From positions 10,532,501-10,596,500 of the forward strand of contig NZ_CP084058.1 of assembly GCF_020215645.1 (NCBI RefSeq): 64,000 nucleotides of DNA, in the 5' to 3' direction. Origin of the DNA: Nonomuraea gerenzanensis. Lineage in GTDB: Bacteria; Actinomycetota; Actinomycetes; Streptosporangiales; Streptosporangiaceae. This document shows, piece by piece, positions 52,679 to 62,917 of this stretch; position 1 is the first letter of the stretch; each line of letters opens with the position of its first letter. The translations under genes were made by a program, and so were the position numbers. Under the pieces are notes generated by a model. The model was given only the letters and a program-made list of their open reading frames with translations, had not been told where the DNA came from and made no database searches.

Positions 52679-52801
52679 ATGCACTGTGCGGATGACTTGC
52701 TACTCGTTATCCGTAACGGGGCAATCGAATCCTTTAGGGGGAAAACGCAATGCCCAAGCTCAAAAGTGTCATCGCAGGCCTCGCCATCAGCACCGCGCTG
52801 A
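52679..52801 (+). CDS. Possible small upstream ORF overlapping paralogue 2
   Basis: A 40-codon frame from ATG 52679 follows a strong AGGGAGGAAAT ribosome site and begins MHCADDLLLVIRNG. It runs out of frame into the start of the next gene and stops 50 bases inside it. That layout could couple or restrict translation of the secreted protein. Its C-terminal half simply mirrors the alternative frame of the signal peptide, so it may be an accidental reading frame. Confidence 0.25.
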   Translation: MHCADDLLLVIRNGAIESFRGKTQCPSSKVSSQASPSAPR

Positions 52802-53070
52802 CCGGCGGCGTGGTGAGCGCGGGAGCGGCCACCACCGCTGCCAGCGCAGACGCCGCCACACAGGTCAGCACCGGCACATCCACCCTGACCGGGAACCACT
52901 GCGGTTGGGGCTGGCGTCGCAGCCGCTGCGGCGGAGGCTGGGGATGGGGCTGGAACCGCGGTAAGCGGTGGGGCCACCGCCACCACGGCCACGGCCGCAT
53001 CAGGATCGTCATCGTCAACAGGAACTACAACAACAACGGTCACCATCACCGTGATCGCGATCGGTGGTAG
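52750..53070 (+). CDS. Secreted Gly/Trp/His-rich small protein, paralogue 2
   Basis: This 106-residue protein has the same signal peptide (MPKLKSVIAGLAISTALTGG) as paralogues 1 and 3. The mature part has NHCGWGWRRSRCGGGWGWGW, then HRHHGHG and a terminal strand RIRIVIVNRNYNNN, ending in a His/Asp/Arg tail. Two Cys and about 10 His are present. CCTTTAGGGGG precedes the ATG. Only the last 30 or so leader bases match the other copies, so it is probably controlled differently. Confidence 0.82.
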   Translation: MPKLKSVIAGLAISTALTGGVVSAGAATTAASADAATQVSTGTSTLTGNHCGWGWRRSRCGGGWGWGWNRGKRWGHRHHGHGRIRIVIVNRNYNNNGHHHRDRDRW

Positions 53071-53846
53071 AACCTCTGGCTGACGAGCCCGCCGTTGGGC
53101 GATGAGCTCGGGCCGTAGCTAGGCGAGTGCCCGTGGTCGCCGGGGAGCGGCATCCGTCCTCTTGTCGAGAACGGAGGTCGTACCGGGGGACACGGGCACT
53201 TCGCATGCCCGCCCACTTCCGACCCCGCACTCTTCGACCCCCGCGCTCGCCGGCTCCCACGGATTTGGATCCCGCTCTCCGCCCCCCGCATTCCTTGCCC
53301 CAGCGCTCTCCGCCCCCCGCATTCCTTGCCCCAGCGCTCTCCGCTCCCCGCGCTCCTTGCCCCAGCGCTCTCCGGCCCTCGCCCTCTCCGGCCCCGGCGC
53401 TGCCCCGCCCTCGCGCTCTGCCGCCTTCGCGCTCTGCCGCCCTCGCGCTCTTCCGCCTCCGCCCCTCCCGTCACCGCATTTTCACGCCCGCCCCAGCCAC
53501 CACGCGCCAGAGCGCCGTCCGGCAACACGCCCACCGCGCACGATGCACCCACGCCGCCACTGAGCCGCCCGCCACGCCGCGACCGCCATGCCATGCCGCA
53601 GTTCCCGCAGCCTGCGACACGCCCACGCCAACTCGCCGCACCGCCGGGCACCGCACGGCACCACGCCACCTGCGCCGGCTACCTCGCCTCGCCTCGCCGC
53701 ACCCACGCACCGCCCTGCCCACGCCACCGGCCTGCCCACGCCGCGCCCCACGTCACTCCGCCGCGCCCACCACGCGGCCGCCCCGCCCCGGATCCCAGCG
53801 CATGCCGCCCCTTTACCCACCACTCAAAAGTCAGCAACGACACAAC
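53071..53846. other. Pyrimidine-rich intergenic region with 31-bp tandem repeats
   Basis: No gene is supported. A 31-base unit starting GCCCCCCGCATTCCTTGCCC recurs at 53281-53311 and 53312-53342 with a diverged copy at 53343-53373, followed by shorter CTCTCCGGCCC-type near-repeats to about 53470. The plus strand is strongly C-rich. Long frames on both strands have Pro/Arg/Ala- or Gly/Arg-biased composition and no ribosome site. Confidence 0.7.
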
Positions 53847-53879
53847 GAGGGCTCCCCGGAACAAAACCGGAGAGCCCTC
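53847..53879 (-). terminator. Terminator of Gly/Trp/His-rich gene 3
   Basis: On the minus strand GAGGGCTCTCCGG pairs with CCGGGGAGCCCTC around a 7-base TTTTGTT loop. It matches the terminator of paralogue 1 closely, so the duplicated unit includes the 3' end. It lies about 55 bases after the stop. Confidence 0.75.
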
Positions 53880-53933
53880 GCCGAAAGCGCCATGAGACGA
53901 GGAGAAATCCTGCGCCATCAACGCCCGGTCATA

Positions 53934-54248
53934 TCAGTCCGTCCTGGTGTCGTCGGTGTGACGACGCTCCGACCGCGGCTCGTGGTGGTGGTTGCGGTTG
54001 TAGTTCCTGTTGTAGACCTTGATCTTCACCCGCATACGCTGGTGGTGGTGACGCCGGTTACCCCAGCCCCAGCCACAGCGGCGCCAGCCCCAACCGCAGT
54101 GGTTCCCGGCAAGGACGGAGGCACCGGTGCTGACCTGGGTGGCGGCGTCGGCGCTGGCCGCGGTCGTGGCGGCACCCGCACTCACCACACCACCCGTCAG
54201 GGCCGTGCTGATGGCGAGACCGGCGATAACACTTTTGAGCTTGGGCAT
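53934..54248 (-). CDS. Secreted Gly/Trp/His-rich small protein, paralogue 3
   Basis: This 104-residue protein is closely related to paralogue 2. It has the same signal peptide and NHCGWGWRRCGWGWGNRRHH, then a strand VKIKVYNRNYNRN and a charged tail (RSERRHTDDTRTD) rather than a His end. Two Cys and about 7 His are present. It is convergent with paralogues 1 and 2 and is preceded by the inverted leader block (54249-54440). CCTTTAGGGGG stands before the ATG. Confidence 0.82.
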   Translation of the reverse strand: MPKLKSVIAGLAISTALTGGVVSAGAATTAASADAATQVSTGASVLAGNHCGWGWRRCGWGWGNRRHHHQRMRVKIKVYNRNYNRNHHHEPRSERRHTDDTRTD

Positions 54249-54440
54249 TGCGTTTTCCCCCTAAAGGATCGATTGCCCCGTTCTCGCGTTTCCGGATTAC
54301 CCGAAAACAGCTCCCGGATGGCCCCTGAGGGCTCATCCACAATGTGTCATTTCCGGCGGATGGACGGACAAACAGGCACGACTCCATTTTGCACTGCATT
54401 AACAATCTTATTGCTCGCATTAAAGATTTATCCAATGAAA
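54249..54440 (-). promoter_or_regulatory. AT-rich promoter/leader block, copy B (inverted)
   Basis: This block, read on the minus strand, is roughly 80-85 percent identical by eye to 51877-52068. It includes the TTAATGC repeats (the segment GCGAGCAATAAGATTGTTAA is unchanged) and the terminal AACGGGGCAATCGATCC element. The two copies form a long inverted repeat about 2.2 kb apart, flanking all three secreted-protein genes. Confidence 0.75.
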
Positions 54441-54516
54441 AAACACCACTTATCCGCATATGTCCCATTCGGCCGCCACCCCTGCGACACCGGACCCCTG
54501 GCTACGATGCACGATC

Positions 54517-55317
54517 ATGGGGACGGACCGGGTGCCTGCGGCCGTGCGTGATCACGCCGATCCCGCCGACCTCGCCCTCCTGGTACGCGCCCACGCCCAC
54601 CTGTCCCACACCCTCGGCCTCACCCTCCGCACCGACCCCCCACCGGACAAGCTCGACCCCGCCACAGCCCTGCACCGGTGGCAACACCTCGACACCCGCC
54701 TGCGCACCCTGCTGACCCTCGCCCCGGAGACCTCCCACCCCAGCCACCGAGTGGCCGTCATCGGCGCCAACCGCCTCTTCCCGCCCGAATGGCGCCAGGC
54801 GGCCTGGACGACGCTCCTCCCCGACGACCTCACCGAATGGTCATCCCGCTGGCGCCGCTGGTACGCCGCCATCACCACCGGCCGGTTCCACCACTACCTG
54901 GCCCGCCTCCGTACCTGGGACACCGCCCACGACCTCGCCGCAGCCCAAGCCGACCTCACAGCCGCGGCACACGCCACCGAGGCCCGTACGAACGCCTGGA
55001 CCCGCGAACCGGCCTTCATCCAGGCCCGCCACCTCGTACACACCCTCCCCCCGCCCCCATCACCCCCCGCACCGGGCCCACCCCCGGCCGACGACGCGCC
55101 GCCCCCCGGGCAACGAACGGACGAAGAGGCCGTAGCCGGGCACCTGGCGCTGCTGCGGCAAACGGCACGCGAGTTCAGCCGCACAGTGCCGGCCCCGTTC
55201 AAGCGCACGATCCGCCCGCCACAGGGCCACCCCTTACCGGACCCGTGGCTGGAGAGCTTCTTCGACTGGCTGGAGCCCGTCGTACGCTCCCGCCACGCCC
55301 TCTACCTTTGGGCCTGA
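54517..55317 (+). CDS. Hypothetical actinobacterial protein
   Basis: This 266-residue protein from ATG 54517 is Pro/His/Thr/Arg-rich but has regular helix-like sections (TALHRWQHLDTRLRTLL, EWSSRWRRWYAAITTGRFHH). A Pro-rich linker (residues about 185-205) precedes a C-terminal segment FDWLEPVVRSRHALYLWA. No signal peptide or known motif is seen. The start is uncertain because no Shine-Dalgarno is evident. It ends 11 bases before the convergent ku gene. Confidence 0.6.
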   Translation: MGTDRVPAAVRDHADPADLALLVRAHAHLSHTLGLTLRTDPPPDKLDPATALHRWQHLDTRLRTLLTLAPETSHPSHRVAVIGANRLFPPEWRQAAWTTLLPDDLTEWSSRWRRWYAAITTGRFHHYLARLRTWDTAHDLAAAQADLTAAAHATEARTNAWTREPAFIQARHLVHTLPPPPSPPAPGPPPADDAPPPGQRTDEEAVAGHLALLRQTAREFSRTVPAPFKRTIRPPQGHPLPDPWLESFFDWLEPVVRSRHALYLWA

Positions 55318-55328
55318 CCAGGCAAGCC

Positions 55329-56240
55329 TCAGGCGGACTTGCGAGTCTTCCGCTTGGGCGCGGCCTTCTCCTCGTCCTTGGAGTCCTTGGAGGAGTCCCT
55401 GGAGTCCTTGGAATCCTTGGCCGCCGTCTTCCCCGCCGCCTTCTTGGGCCTGGCAGGCTCGCCACCGCGCTCCCGCTTGGCCGCCTCCACGCTCGCCCGC
55501 AGCGCCGCCATGAGGTCCACCGCCGGACCGGCCTCTTCCTCCTCGCGGGCCGGGATGACCTCCTTGCCCGCCACCTTGGCCTCGATCACCTGCTGCAGCG
55601 CCTCGCGGTAGGTGTCGTGGTACTCGGCGGGGTCGAAGTCGGACTCCATGGTGGTGATCAGCGACTCGGCCATCTTGAGCTCCTGGGCGCGGACCTCGAT
55701 GTCCTCCTCCAGGAAGGCGAAGTCGGGCGTGCGGATCTCGTCCGGCCAGAGCATGGTCTCCAGGACGAACACGCCGTCCCTGACCCGCAGCGTGGCCAGC
55801 GACTCGCGTTGCCGCAGCGCCACCTTGACCACCGCGACCTGCCCCGAGCTCTCCAGCGCGTTGCGCAGCAGCACGTACGGCTTGGCGCCCTGCGCGTCGG
55901 GCTCCAGGTAGTACGACTTGGCGAAGTAGATGGGGTCGATCTGCTCGGCAGGGGCGAACTGCAGCACGTCGATCCGCCGGGAGGTGCTCAGCGGCAGGTC
56001 CTCGAAGTCCTCGTCGGTGAGCACCACCATCTCGCCCGAGGCCAGCTCGTAGCCCTTGGCGATGTCGGCGTAGGCGACCTCCTCGCCGTCCTGGGTGCAC
56101 ACCCGCTTGTAGCGGATCCGGCCGCCGTCCTCGCGGTGGACCTGGTGGAACGTCACGTCCTTCTGCTCGGTCGCGGAGTAGAGCTTGACCGGGATCGTGA
56201 CCAGCCCGAAGGAGATCGCACCTTTCCAGATGCTGCGCAT
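55329..56240 (-). CDS. ku: Ku DNA end-binding protein
   Basis: This 303-residue bacterial Ku begins MRSIWKGAISFGLVTIPVKL, the family's opening motif. The core ends with FDPAEYHDTYREALQQVIEAK and is followed by a Lys/Ser/Asp-rich tail with KDSKDSRDSSKDSKD repeats, a DNA-binding type of extension. It forms a homodimer on broken ends and recruits LigD. GAGGGG stands six bases before the ATG. It diverges from the ligase gene with a 61-base gap. Confidence 0.97.
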   Translation of the reverse strand: MRSIWKGAISFGLVTIPVKLYSATEQKDVTFHQVHREDGGRIRYKRVCTQDGEEVAYADIAKGYELASGEMVVLTDEDFEDLPLSTSRRIDVLQFAPAEQIDPIYFAKSYYLEPDAQGAKPYVLLRNALESSGQVAVVKVALRQRESLATLRVRDGVFVLETMLWPDEIRTPDFAFLEEDIEVRAQELKMAESLITTMESDFDPAEYHDTYREALQQVIEAKVAGKEVIPAREEEEAGPAVDLMAALRASVEAAKRERGGEPARPKKAAGKTAAKDSKDSRDSSKDSKDEEKAAPKRKTRKSA

Positions 56241-56301
56241 GGGGCACCCCTCAGCTCTCAACCAGCCCGGCAATGGGCACATACCCGTCATGGGGCAACC
56301 A

Positions 56302-57204
56302 ATGCCATACCCGATCGAACCGATGCTGGCCGTACCTGGGGAACTACCGTCCGATCGGGAGCTGTACGGCTTGGAGGTCAAGTGGGACGGCATCCGTGCC
56401 CTCCTCCATCTTGACGGCGGGATGAGGGTGACGGGGAGGCACGGAGCCGAATACACGCGGAGGTATCCGGAAATTTCCGGGTTCGGGCTGAAGAACGCGG
56501 TCATAGACGGGGAGGTCGTGGCACTCGACGAGCACGGCAGGCCCAGCTTCGAACGGCTCCAGCGGCGCATGCACCTCACCGACCCCGAGCCGATCTTCCT
56601 GGAGCTGTACCCGATCACGTACCTGCCGTTCGACCTGCTCTTCCTCGACGGCACCCCGCTGTTCGACCTGTCCTACCGCGACCGCAGGGCGCTGCTGGAC
56701 GAGCTGGACATCGGCGCGCCCCCGTACTTCCCCGGCGAGTCGGACCTGCTCTCGGCCACGCACGAGCAGGGACTCGAAGGCGTGATCGCCAAGCGGCTCG
56801 ACTCCCCCTACCGCTCGGGCGTCCGGTCCCCCTGGTGGATCAAGGTCAAGAACCTGGCCACGCGGGAGGTCGTCATCGGGGGCTGGAAACCCGGCAAGGG
56901 GCGGCGGGCGGGCGGGGTCGGCTCGCTGGTCATGGGCGTGTTCACGGGCTCGGGGCTGACGTACGTCGGCCACGTCGGCACGGGCTTCACCGACGCGGTG
57001 CTGGACGAGCTGTACCAGCTGCTGCGCCCTCTGGAGATCCCGCGCAGCCCGTTCTGCAACGACGTCCCGTGGAGGAATCGGTGGGTTAGGCCCGATCTGG
57101 TCGGGGAGGTGGCCTACACGATGTGGACCGACGAGCAACGGCTGCGGCACCCCGTGTGGCGCGGTCTGCGCCCCGACAAGCTCCCCGCGGAGGTGACGCG
57201 ATGA
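56302..57204 (+). CDS. LigD-type ATP-dependent DNA ligase (stand-alone)
   Basis: This protein of about 300 residues is an ATP-dependent DNA ligase with active-site Lys27 in EVKWDGIRALL and the downstream motifs VIDGEVVALD, PFDLLFLDG, EGVIAKRLDSPYRSG and WWIKVKN. It seals ends in non-homologous end joining. ATG 56302 follows GGGG at six bases, and ATG 56290 is the alternative. The polymerase is a separate, ATGA-coupled gene, so the usual LigD fusion is split here. Confidence 0.92.
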   Translation: MPYPIEPMLAVPGELPSDRELYGLEVKWDGIRALLHLDGGMRVTGRHGAEYTRRYPEISGFGLKNAVIDGEVVALDEHGRPSFERLQRRMHLTDPEPIFLELYPITYLPFDLLFLDGTPLFDLSYRDRRALLDELDIGAPPYFPGESDLLSATHEQGLEGVIAKRLDSPYRSGVRSPWWIKVKNLATREVVIGGWKPGKGRRAGGVGSLVMGVFTGSGLTYVGHVGTGFTDAVLDELYQLLRPLEIPRSPFCNDVPWRNRWVRPDLVGEVAYTMWTDEQRLRHPVWRGLRPDKLPAEVTR

Positions 57205-58073
57205 AAGTGCCGGTCAAGGTGGACGGGCGCGAGCTCACCCTGAGCAACCTGGACAAGGTCCTCTACCCCGACTACGGCTTCACCAAGGCCGAGGTCATCG
57301 ACTACTACAGCCGCATCGCGCCCGTCCTGCTGCCTCACCTGCGGGGGCGTCCCCTGACCGTCAAGCGTTACCCGAACGGCGTGACCGGCCAGTCCTTCTT
57401 CGAGAAGAACGCCCCCGAGCACACCCCCGGCTGGGTCAGGCGGGTCACCCTGCCCGCCCCCGGCAGCACCAAGAACCGCGAGACCATCGACTTCGCCGTC
57501 GTGGAGGACCTGCCCACGCTCGTCTACTACGCGAACCTGGCCGCCCTGGAGCTGCACGTGCCGCAGTGGCGCGTGGACGAGGACGGCCAGGCGCTGCCGC
57601 CGGACACGCTCGTGTTCGACCTCGATCCTGGGCCGCCCGCGACGATCGTCGAGTGCACCCGCGTGGCCGTCCTGCTGCGGGACGTGCTCAAGCAGGAGGG
57701 CCTGAAGGCCCTGCCGAAGACCAGCGGGAGCAAGGGCATGCAGCTGTACGCGGACTGGGACTGCCGCGAGGAGCCCTCCGTGTACGCCAAGAGGCTGGCC
57801 CAGCTCCTGGAGAAGGAGCATCCCGGCCAGATCGTCAGCGTGATGACGAAGAAGCTGCGCCCTGGCAAGGTGTTCATCGACTGGAGCCAGAACAACCCGG
57901 CCAAGACCACCGTCGCCCCGTATTCCCTGCGGGCCAGGGAGCAGCCGACGGTCTCGACCCCGCTGACGTGGAAGGAGGTCGAGAGCTGTGAACACCCCGA
58001 GGACCTCGTGTTCACCGCGCCCGACGCCCTGGCCAGAGTGGAGAAGCGCGGCGACCTTTTCGGCCGGGCGTAG
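57201..58073 (+). CDS. LigD-type primase-polymerase (stand-alone)
   Basis: This 290-residue archaeo-eukaryotic primase-type polymerase has YPDYGFTKAEVIDYY, the metal-binding FDLDPGPP (Asp pair) and the primase signature TSGSKGMQLY. RPGKVFIDWSQN supplies the third Asp. It fills gaps during end joining. It starts inside the ligase stop (ATGA). No 3'-phosphoesterase domain is fused here or adjacent. Confidence 0.94.
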   Translation: MKVPVKVDGRELTLSNLDKVLYPDYGFTKAEVIDYYSRIAPVLLPHLRGRPLTVKRYPNGVTGQSFFEKNAPEHTPGWVRRVTLPAPGSTKNRETIDFAVVEDLPTLVYYANLAALELHVPQWRVDEDGQALPPDTLVFDLDPGPPATIVECTRVAVLLRDVLKQEGLKALPKTSGSKGMQLYADWDCREEPSVYAKRLAQLLEKEHPGQIVSVMTKKLRPGKVFIDWSQNNPAKTTVAPYSLRAREQPTVSTPLTWKEVESCEHPEDLVFTAPDALARVEKRGDLFGRA

Positions 58074-58108
58074 GCTGGGTTCGTCCGCACCGAGAGGGGG
58101 ACCTGAAC

Positions 58109-58324
58109 ATGTCGGAGATGGACATACGCGGGGACGAAGGCCCGTTCGCCGACGACGAGGGGGAGAGGTCGATCGAGACGCCCGAGGCCGACGCGGCCGA
58201 GCAGCAGCGCGAGGTGCTCCAGAGCGTGGGGCGGCTGCGCCGCGAGCTGCCTCTGGACGTCGATCCGGCCGACGCGGCCGACCAGGACCGGGTGGTGGAT
58301 CTCGACGACGACGACTACCGCTGA
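58109..58324 (+). CDS. Small acidic protein, function unknown
   Basis: This 71-residue, strongly acidic protein (about one third Asp and Glu) begins MSEMDIRGDEGPF and ends DLDDDDYR. A strong GAGAGGGGGACC precedes the ATG, which supports it as real. It looks mostly disordered with one helical part (EQQREVLQSVGRLRREL). It follows the polymerase gene by 35 bases and may ride on the same transcript. No domain is recognised. Confidence 0.7.
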   Translation: MSEMDIRGDEGPFADDEGERSIETPEADAAEQQREVLQSVGRLRRELPLDVDPADAADQDRVVDLDDDDYR

Positions 58325-58504
58325 GCCTGCCCGGCGCCGGTCCGGTGCCGGGCCAGGCCATGCCGACCTGCGCAGAGGCAACCCTTAGTCGGCGACTGCC
58401 GCCGCCACGTAACCTACTCACACGTAGGATTGCCGCTGCGTGCACCGCACAGCCACCGCTGGGCGCGAACGCAAGGCCCGCCTGAGAGAGCAATGGAGAC
58501 CCGC

Positions 58505-59125
58505 GTGACCGCAACCCCGGACGCCAAGCCCCGGGGCACCCGGCTGCCCCGACTGGCCCGACGCCGGCAGCTCCTGAGCGCCGCGCAGGAAGTGTTCGTG
58601 GAGAACGGCTATCACGCGGCCGCCATGGACGAGATCGCCGAGCGGGCCGGGGTCAGCAAGCCGGTGCTCTACCAGCACTTCCCGGGCAAGCTGGAGCTCT
58701 ATCTGGCGCTGCTCGACCTGCACGTCGACGACATGGTCAACCGCTGTCGCGAGGCGCTGGCCTCGACCCACGAGAACAAGCTGCGCGTGCAGGCCACCTT
58801 CAGCGCGTTCTTCGACTTCGTCTCCTCCCAGGGGGAGGCGTTCCGCCTGGTGTTCGAGTCCGACCTGCGTAACGTCGCGCCGGTGCGGCAGCGGGTGGAG
58901 CGCTCGCTGCGCGAGTGCGCCGAGATGGTCAGCGAGCTCATCCAGGAGGACACCGGGTGCACCAGTGACGAGGCGCACCTGCTCGGGGTCGGGCTGGTCG
59001 GCATGGCCGAGGTGAGTGCCCGCTACTGGGTCACCACGCAGGGCTCGATCCCGAAGGACGCGGCCGAGCAGCTGATGGCCCGGCTGGCGTGGCGGGGCAT
59101 CAGCGGTTTTCCGCGTACGGCATAA
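58505..59125 (+). CDS. TetR family transcriptional regulator
   Basis: This 206-residue regulator has an N-terminal HTH (RRQLLSAAQEVFVENGYH, MDEIAERAGVSKPVLYQHFP) and a helical C-terminal ligand domain (AFSAFFDFVSSQGEAFRLVF-like segment, GLVGMAEVSARYW). It is the Rv3208 equivalent, next to DUF3107. GTG 58505 with GGAG six to seven bases upstream is preferred, and ATG 58493 is possible. Its target is unknown. Confidence 0.9.
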   Translation: MTATPDAKPRGTRLPRLARRRQLLSAAQEVFVENGYHAAAMDEIAERAGVSKPVLYQHFPGKLELYLALLDLHVDDMVNRCREALASTHENKLRVQATFSAFFDFVSSQGEAFRLVFESDLRNVAPVRQRVERSLRECAEMVSELIQEDTGCTSDEAHLLGVGLVGMAEVSARYWVTTQGSIPKDAAEQLMARLAWRGISGFPRTA

Positions 59126-59214
59126 CCCGTTCGCTGGGCGCGATCATTCGCCCCGTTGCGACGTCCGACCGGGGACGATGGGGAGTGAGCCAGCCCGTCG
59201 ACTAGGGAGCCACC

Positions 59215-59448
59215 ATGGAAGTCAAGATCGGCGTACGCTCCGTACACCGCGAACTCGTTGTCGAGACCGACCTCAGCGCCGAGCAGGTCGAAGAGGAGAT
59301 CAGAAACGCCCTGTCGGTCGATCGCGGCGGCGTGTTCGCGATCACCGATGTGAAGGGCAGGCGGGTCGTGGTGCCGGTGGCCGCGCTCGGGTTCGTCGAG
59401 ATCGGCGAGGACGAGGCCAGGCCGGTCGGGTTCGGCGGCACGCTCTAG
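59215..59448 (+). CDS. DUF3107 family small protein
   Basis: This 77-residue protein matches DUF3107 (the TB9.4/Rv3208A type). It begins MEVKIGVRSVHREL, with TDLSAEQVEEEIRNAL and a C-terminal VVVPVAALGFVEIGE that closes a small β-grasp-like fold. ATG is preceded by GGGAGC. It follows the TetR gene by 89 bases, as in mycobacteria. Its function is unknown. Confidence 0.9.
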   Translation: MEVKIGVRSVHRELVVETDLSAEQVEEEIRNALSVDRGGVFAITDVKGRRVVVPVAALGFVEIGEDEARPVGFGGTL

Positions 59449-59740
59449 AGCTCAGCCGGGCGGGGGGTACGGCTGCCGCGTCGTACCCTTCACGAGCCCG
59501 CCCTCCCGGGTCAGGGGCGAGATCTCACCAGGTGGCAGCCGCGGGGCCGCCGCGGCCGGTGCACGGCGTCACACCTCGGGTCGGAGGCCGGGCAGCGTGC
59601 GCTCTCCCTCCGCAGCACGGCCCGGGTGGTCCAGCGATTCGGTCCACATCTGGTCAAGGAACTGCCGTAGCGGCGCGAGGCCCTCATGTCGGCACGCTAC
59701 AACCGTTCCGTGCCCGCGCGCCGCCCGATGGCCGGACCGG
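59449..59740. other. Intergenic region, possible relic of a small gene
   Basis: No complete gene is supported. On the minus strand, 59577-59690 contains a frame reading GLAPLRQFLDQMWTESLD, which resembles the C-terminal helix of ArsR-like or SRPBCC-type proteins. It has no start, core or ribosome site, so a decayed gene end is possible but not proven. Confidence 0.3.
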
Positions 59741-60382
59741 TCAGATGCCCATCGCGGCCATGCGCTTGTTGTGCGCCTCGGTCAGCTTGGCGAACAGGCG
59801 GGAGATGTCCGCGTGGCCCTCGTGCGACTCGATCAGCAGCAGCGCCAGCTCCGGCCGCGCCGAGGCCACCTGCTGGCCCTGGCTGAGCGCCTCCCCCACC
59901 AGCCGCCGCGCCCACAGCGCCAGCCGCCCGGCCGCCGCCGGCTCGGCCTCGATCCCGGCCCTGACCCGCTCGACGGCGAACTGCGAACGCTCCTCGTCCA
60001 CCAGCACCTCGTCCACCAGCTTGACGATCGACGGGTCCAGCAGCCTGGCCGCCTCCCGGTAGAAGTCGAGCGCGATGCCGTCACCCACGTACGTCTTGAC
60101 CAGCGCCTGGAGCCAGTCGGTCGGCTTCGTCTGCGTGTGCCAGGCGTCCAGCGCGGCCACGAACGGCGACATCGCCTCGTCGGGATCGGCGCCCAGCTCG
60201 GCCAGCCGGTCGCGCAGGAGGCGGAAATGGGCGTACTCGGTGACGGCCAGCTCGCTCAGGGCCGCCCTGTCGGCCAGGGAGGGCGCCAGCGTGGCCGCGT
60301 CCTCCGTCATGCGCGCGTACGCGCTGAGCTCCGCGTAGGCCAGCACACCGAGCAGGTCGACGACTCCAGGAGACTCCTTCAT
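59741..60382 (-). CDS. MiaE-like ferritin-fold protein
   Basis: This 213-residue all-helical protein of the MiaE_2 (tRNA-hydroxylase-like) ferritin family is the Rv3210c equivalent. Acidic and His residues that could bind two metals lie in LAYAELSAYARM, TEYAHFRLLRDR, DEVLVDEERSQFA and ESHEGHADI. ATG 60382 is chosen by family length. Whether it hydroxylates tRNA is not known. It is convergent with DUF3107 and divergent from rhlE. Confidence 0.85.
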   Translation of the reverse strand: MKESPGVVDLLGVLAYAELSAYARMTEDAATLAPSLADRAALSELAVTEYAHFRLLRDRLAELGADPDEAMSPFVAALDAWHTQTKPTDWLQALVKTYVGDGIALDFYREAARLLDPSIVKLVDEVLVDEERSQFAVERVRAGIEAEPAAAGRLALWARRLVGEALSQGQQVASARPELALLLIESHEGHADISRLFAKLTEAHNKRMAAMGI

Positions 60383-60622
60383 GACAGGCAGCGTACTTCG
60401 CGGAAACTTCGGGAACATACGCAAGCTCGGTCAGCGTTGTGGTATCGAGTACACTGCTCTGTGAAAGTGCGACCGCACTGTGTTAATTCGGGGGAATCCC
60501 CCGATTACCCCCCGATTCCCCGGGTGCGCGGTCGCTGATGACGCGAGAGGGCTGGCTCTACCGCGAGGACCCACGAAACGGGGGCGTTTTCCGCCCGTCG
60601 GTCCCGGCAGGCCCGCCTTCAT
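60383..60622 (+). promoter_or_regulatory. rhlE 5' leader with hairpin
   Basis: The region between the divergent MiaE-like gene and the helicase contains a candidate -10 (TACACT near 60450). It also has a G/C-run hairpin built on GGGGGAATCCCCC and GATTCCCCGGG at about 60489-60520. Long structured leaders are common before DEAD-box helicase genes, where they often mediate cold control. Function here is inferred. Confidence 0.4.
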
Positions 60623-62737
<2,115 letters not shown>

Positions 62738-62764
62738 TCGTCTGCCGGGCGTAGGCACGTCCTG

Positions 62765-62794
62765 AGGCGCGCACCCATGCCAGGGTGCGCGCCT
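62765..62794 (+). terminator. Intrinsic terminator of rhlE
   Basis: A perfect 12-bp stem (AGGCGCGCACCC with a 6-base loop) is followed by TTTCGC, 27 bases after the rhlE stop. Confidence 0.85.
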
Positions 62795-62917
62795 TTCGCA
62801 TGCCCGCCGCAGGCCGGCGCCACGGCGTCAGGTCGGCGGCGTGCGTGCTGCGCCGCGCCGCGCCCTGCCGCGCTGCGCCGGGCTGCTCCGTGCCGTCACG
62901 TCACGTCACGTGTCACC

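Noticed and set aside
52656..52964. Plus-strand frame overlapping secreted paralogue 2
   Set aside because: It is an out-of-phase reading of the real gene, rich in Arg/His/Gln, with no signal peptide or conserved part.
53046..53669. Minus-strand Gly/Arg-rich frame in the 53 kb spacer
   Set aside because: It only translates the 31-bp minisatellite and G-rich DNA. No ribosome site or protein-like pattern is visible.
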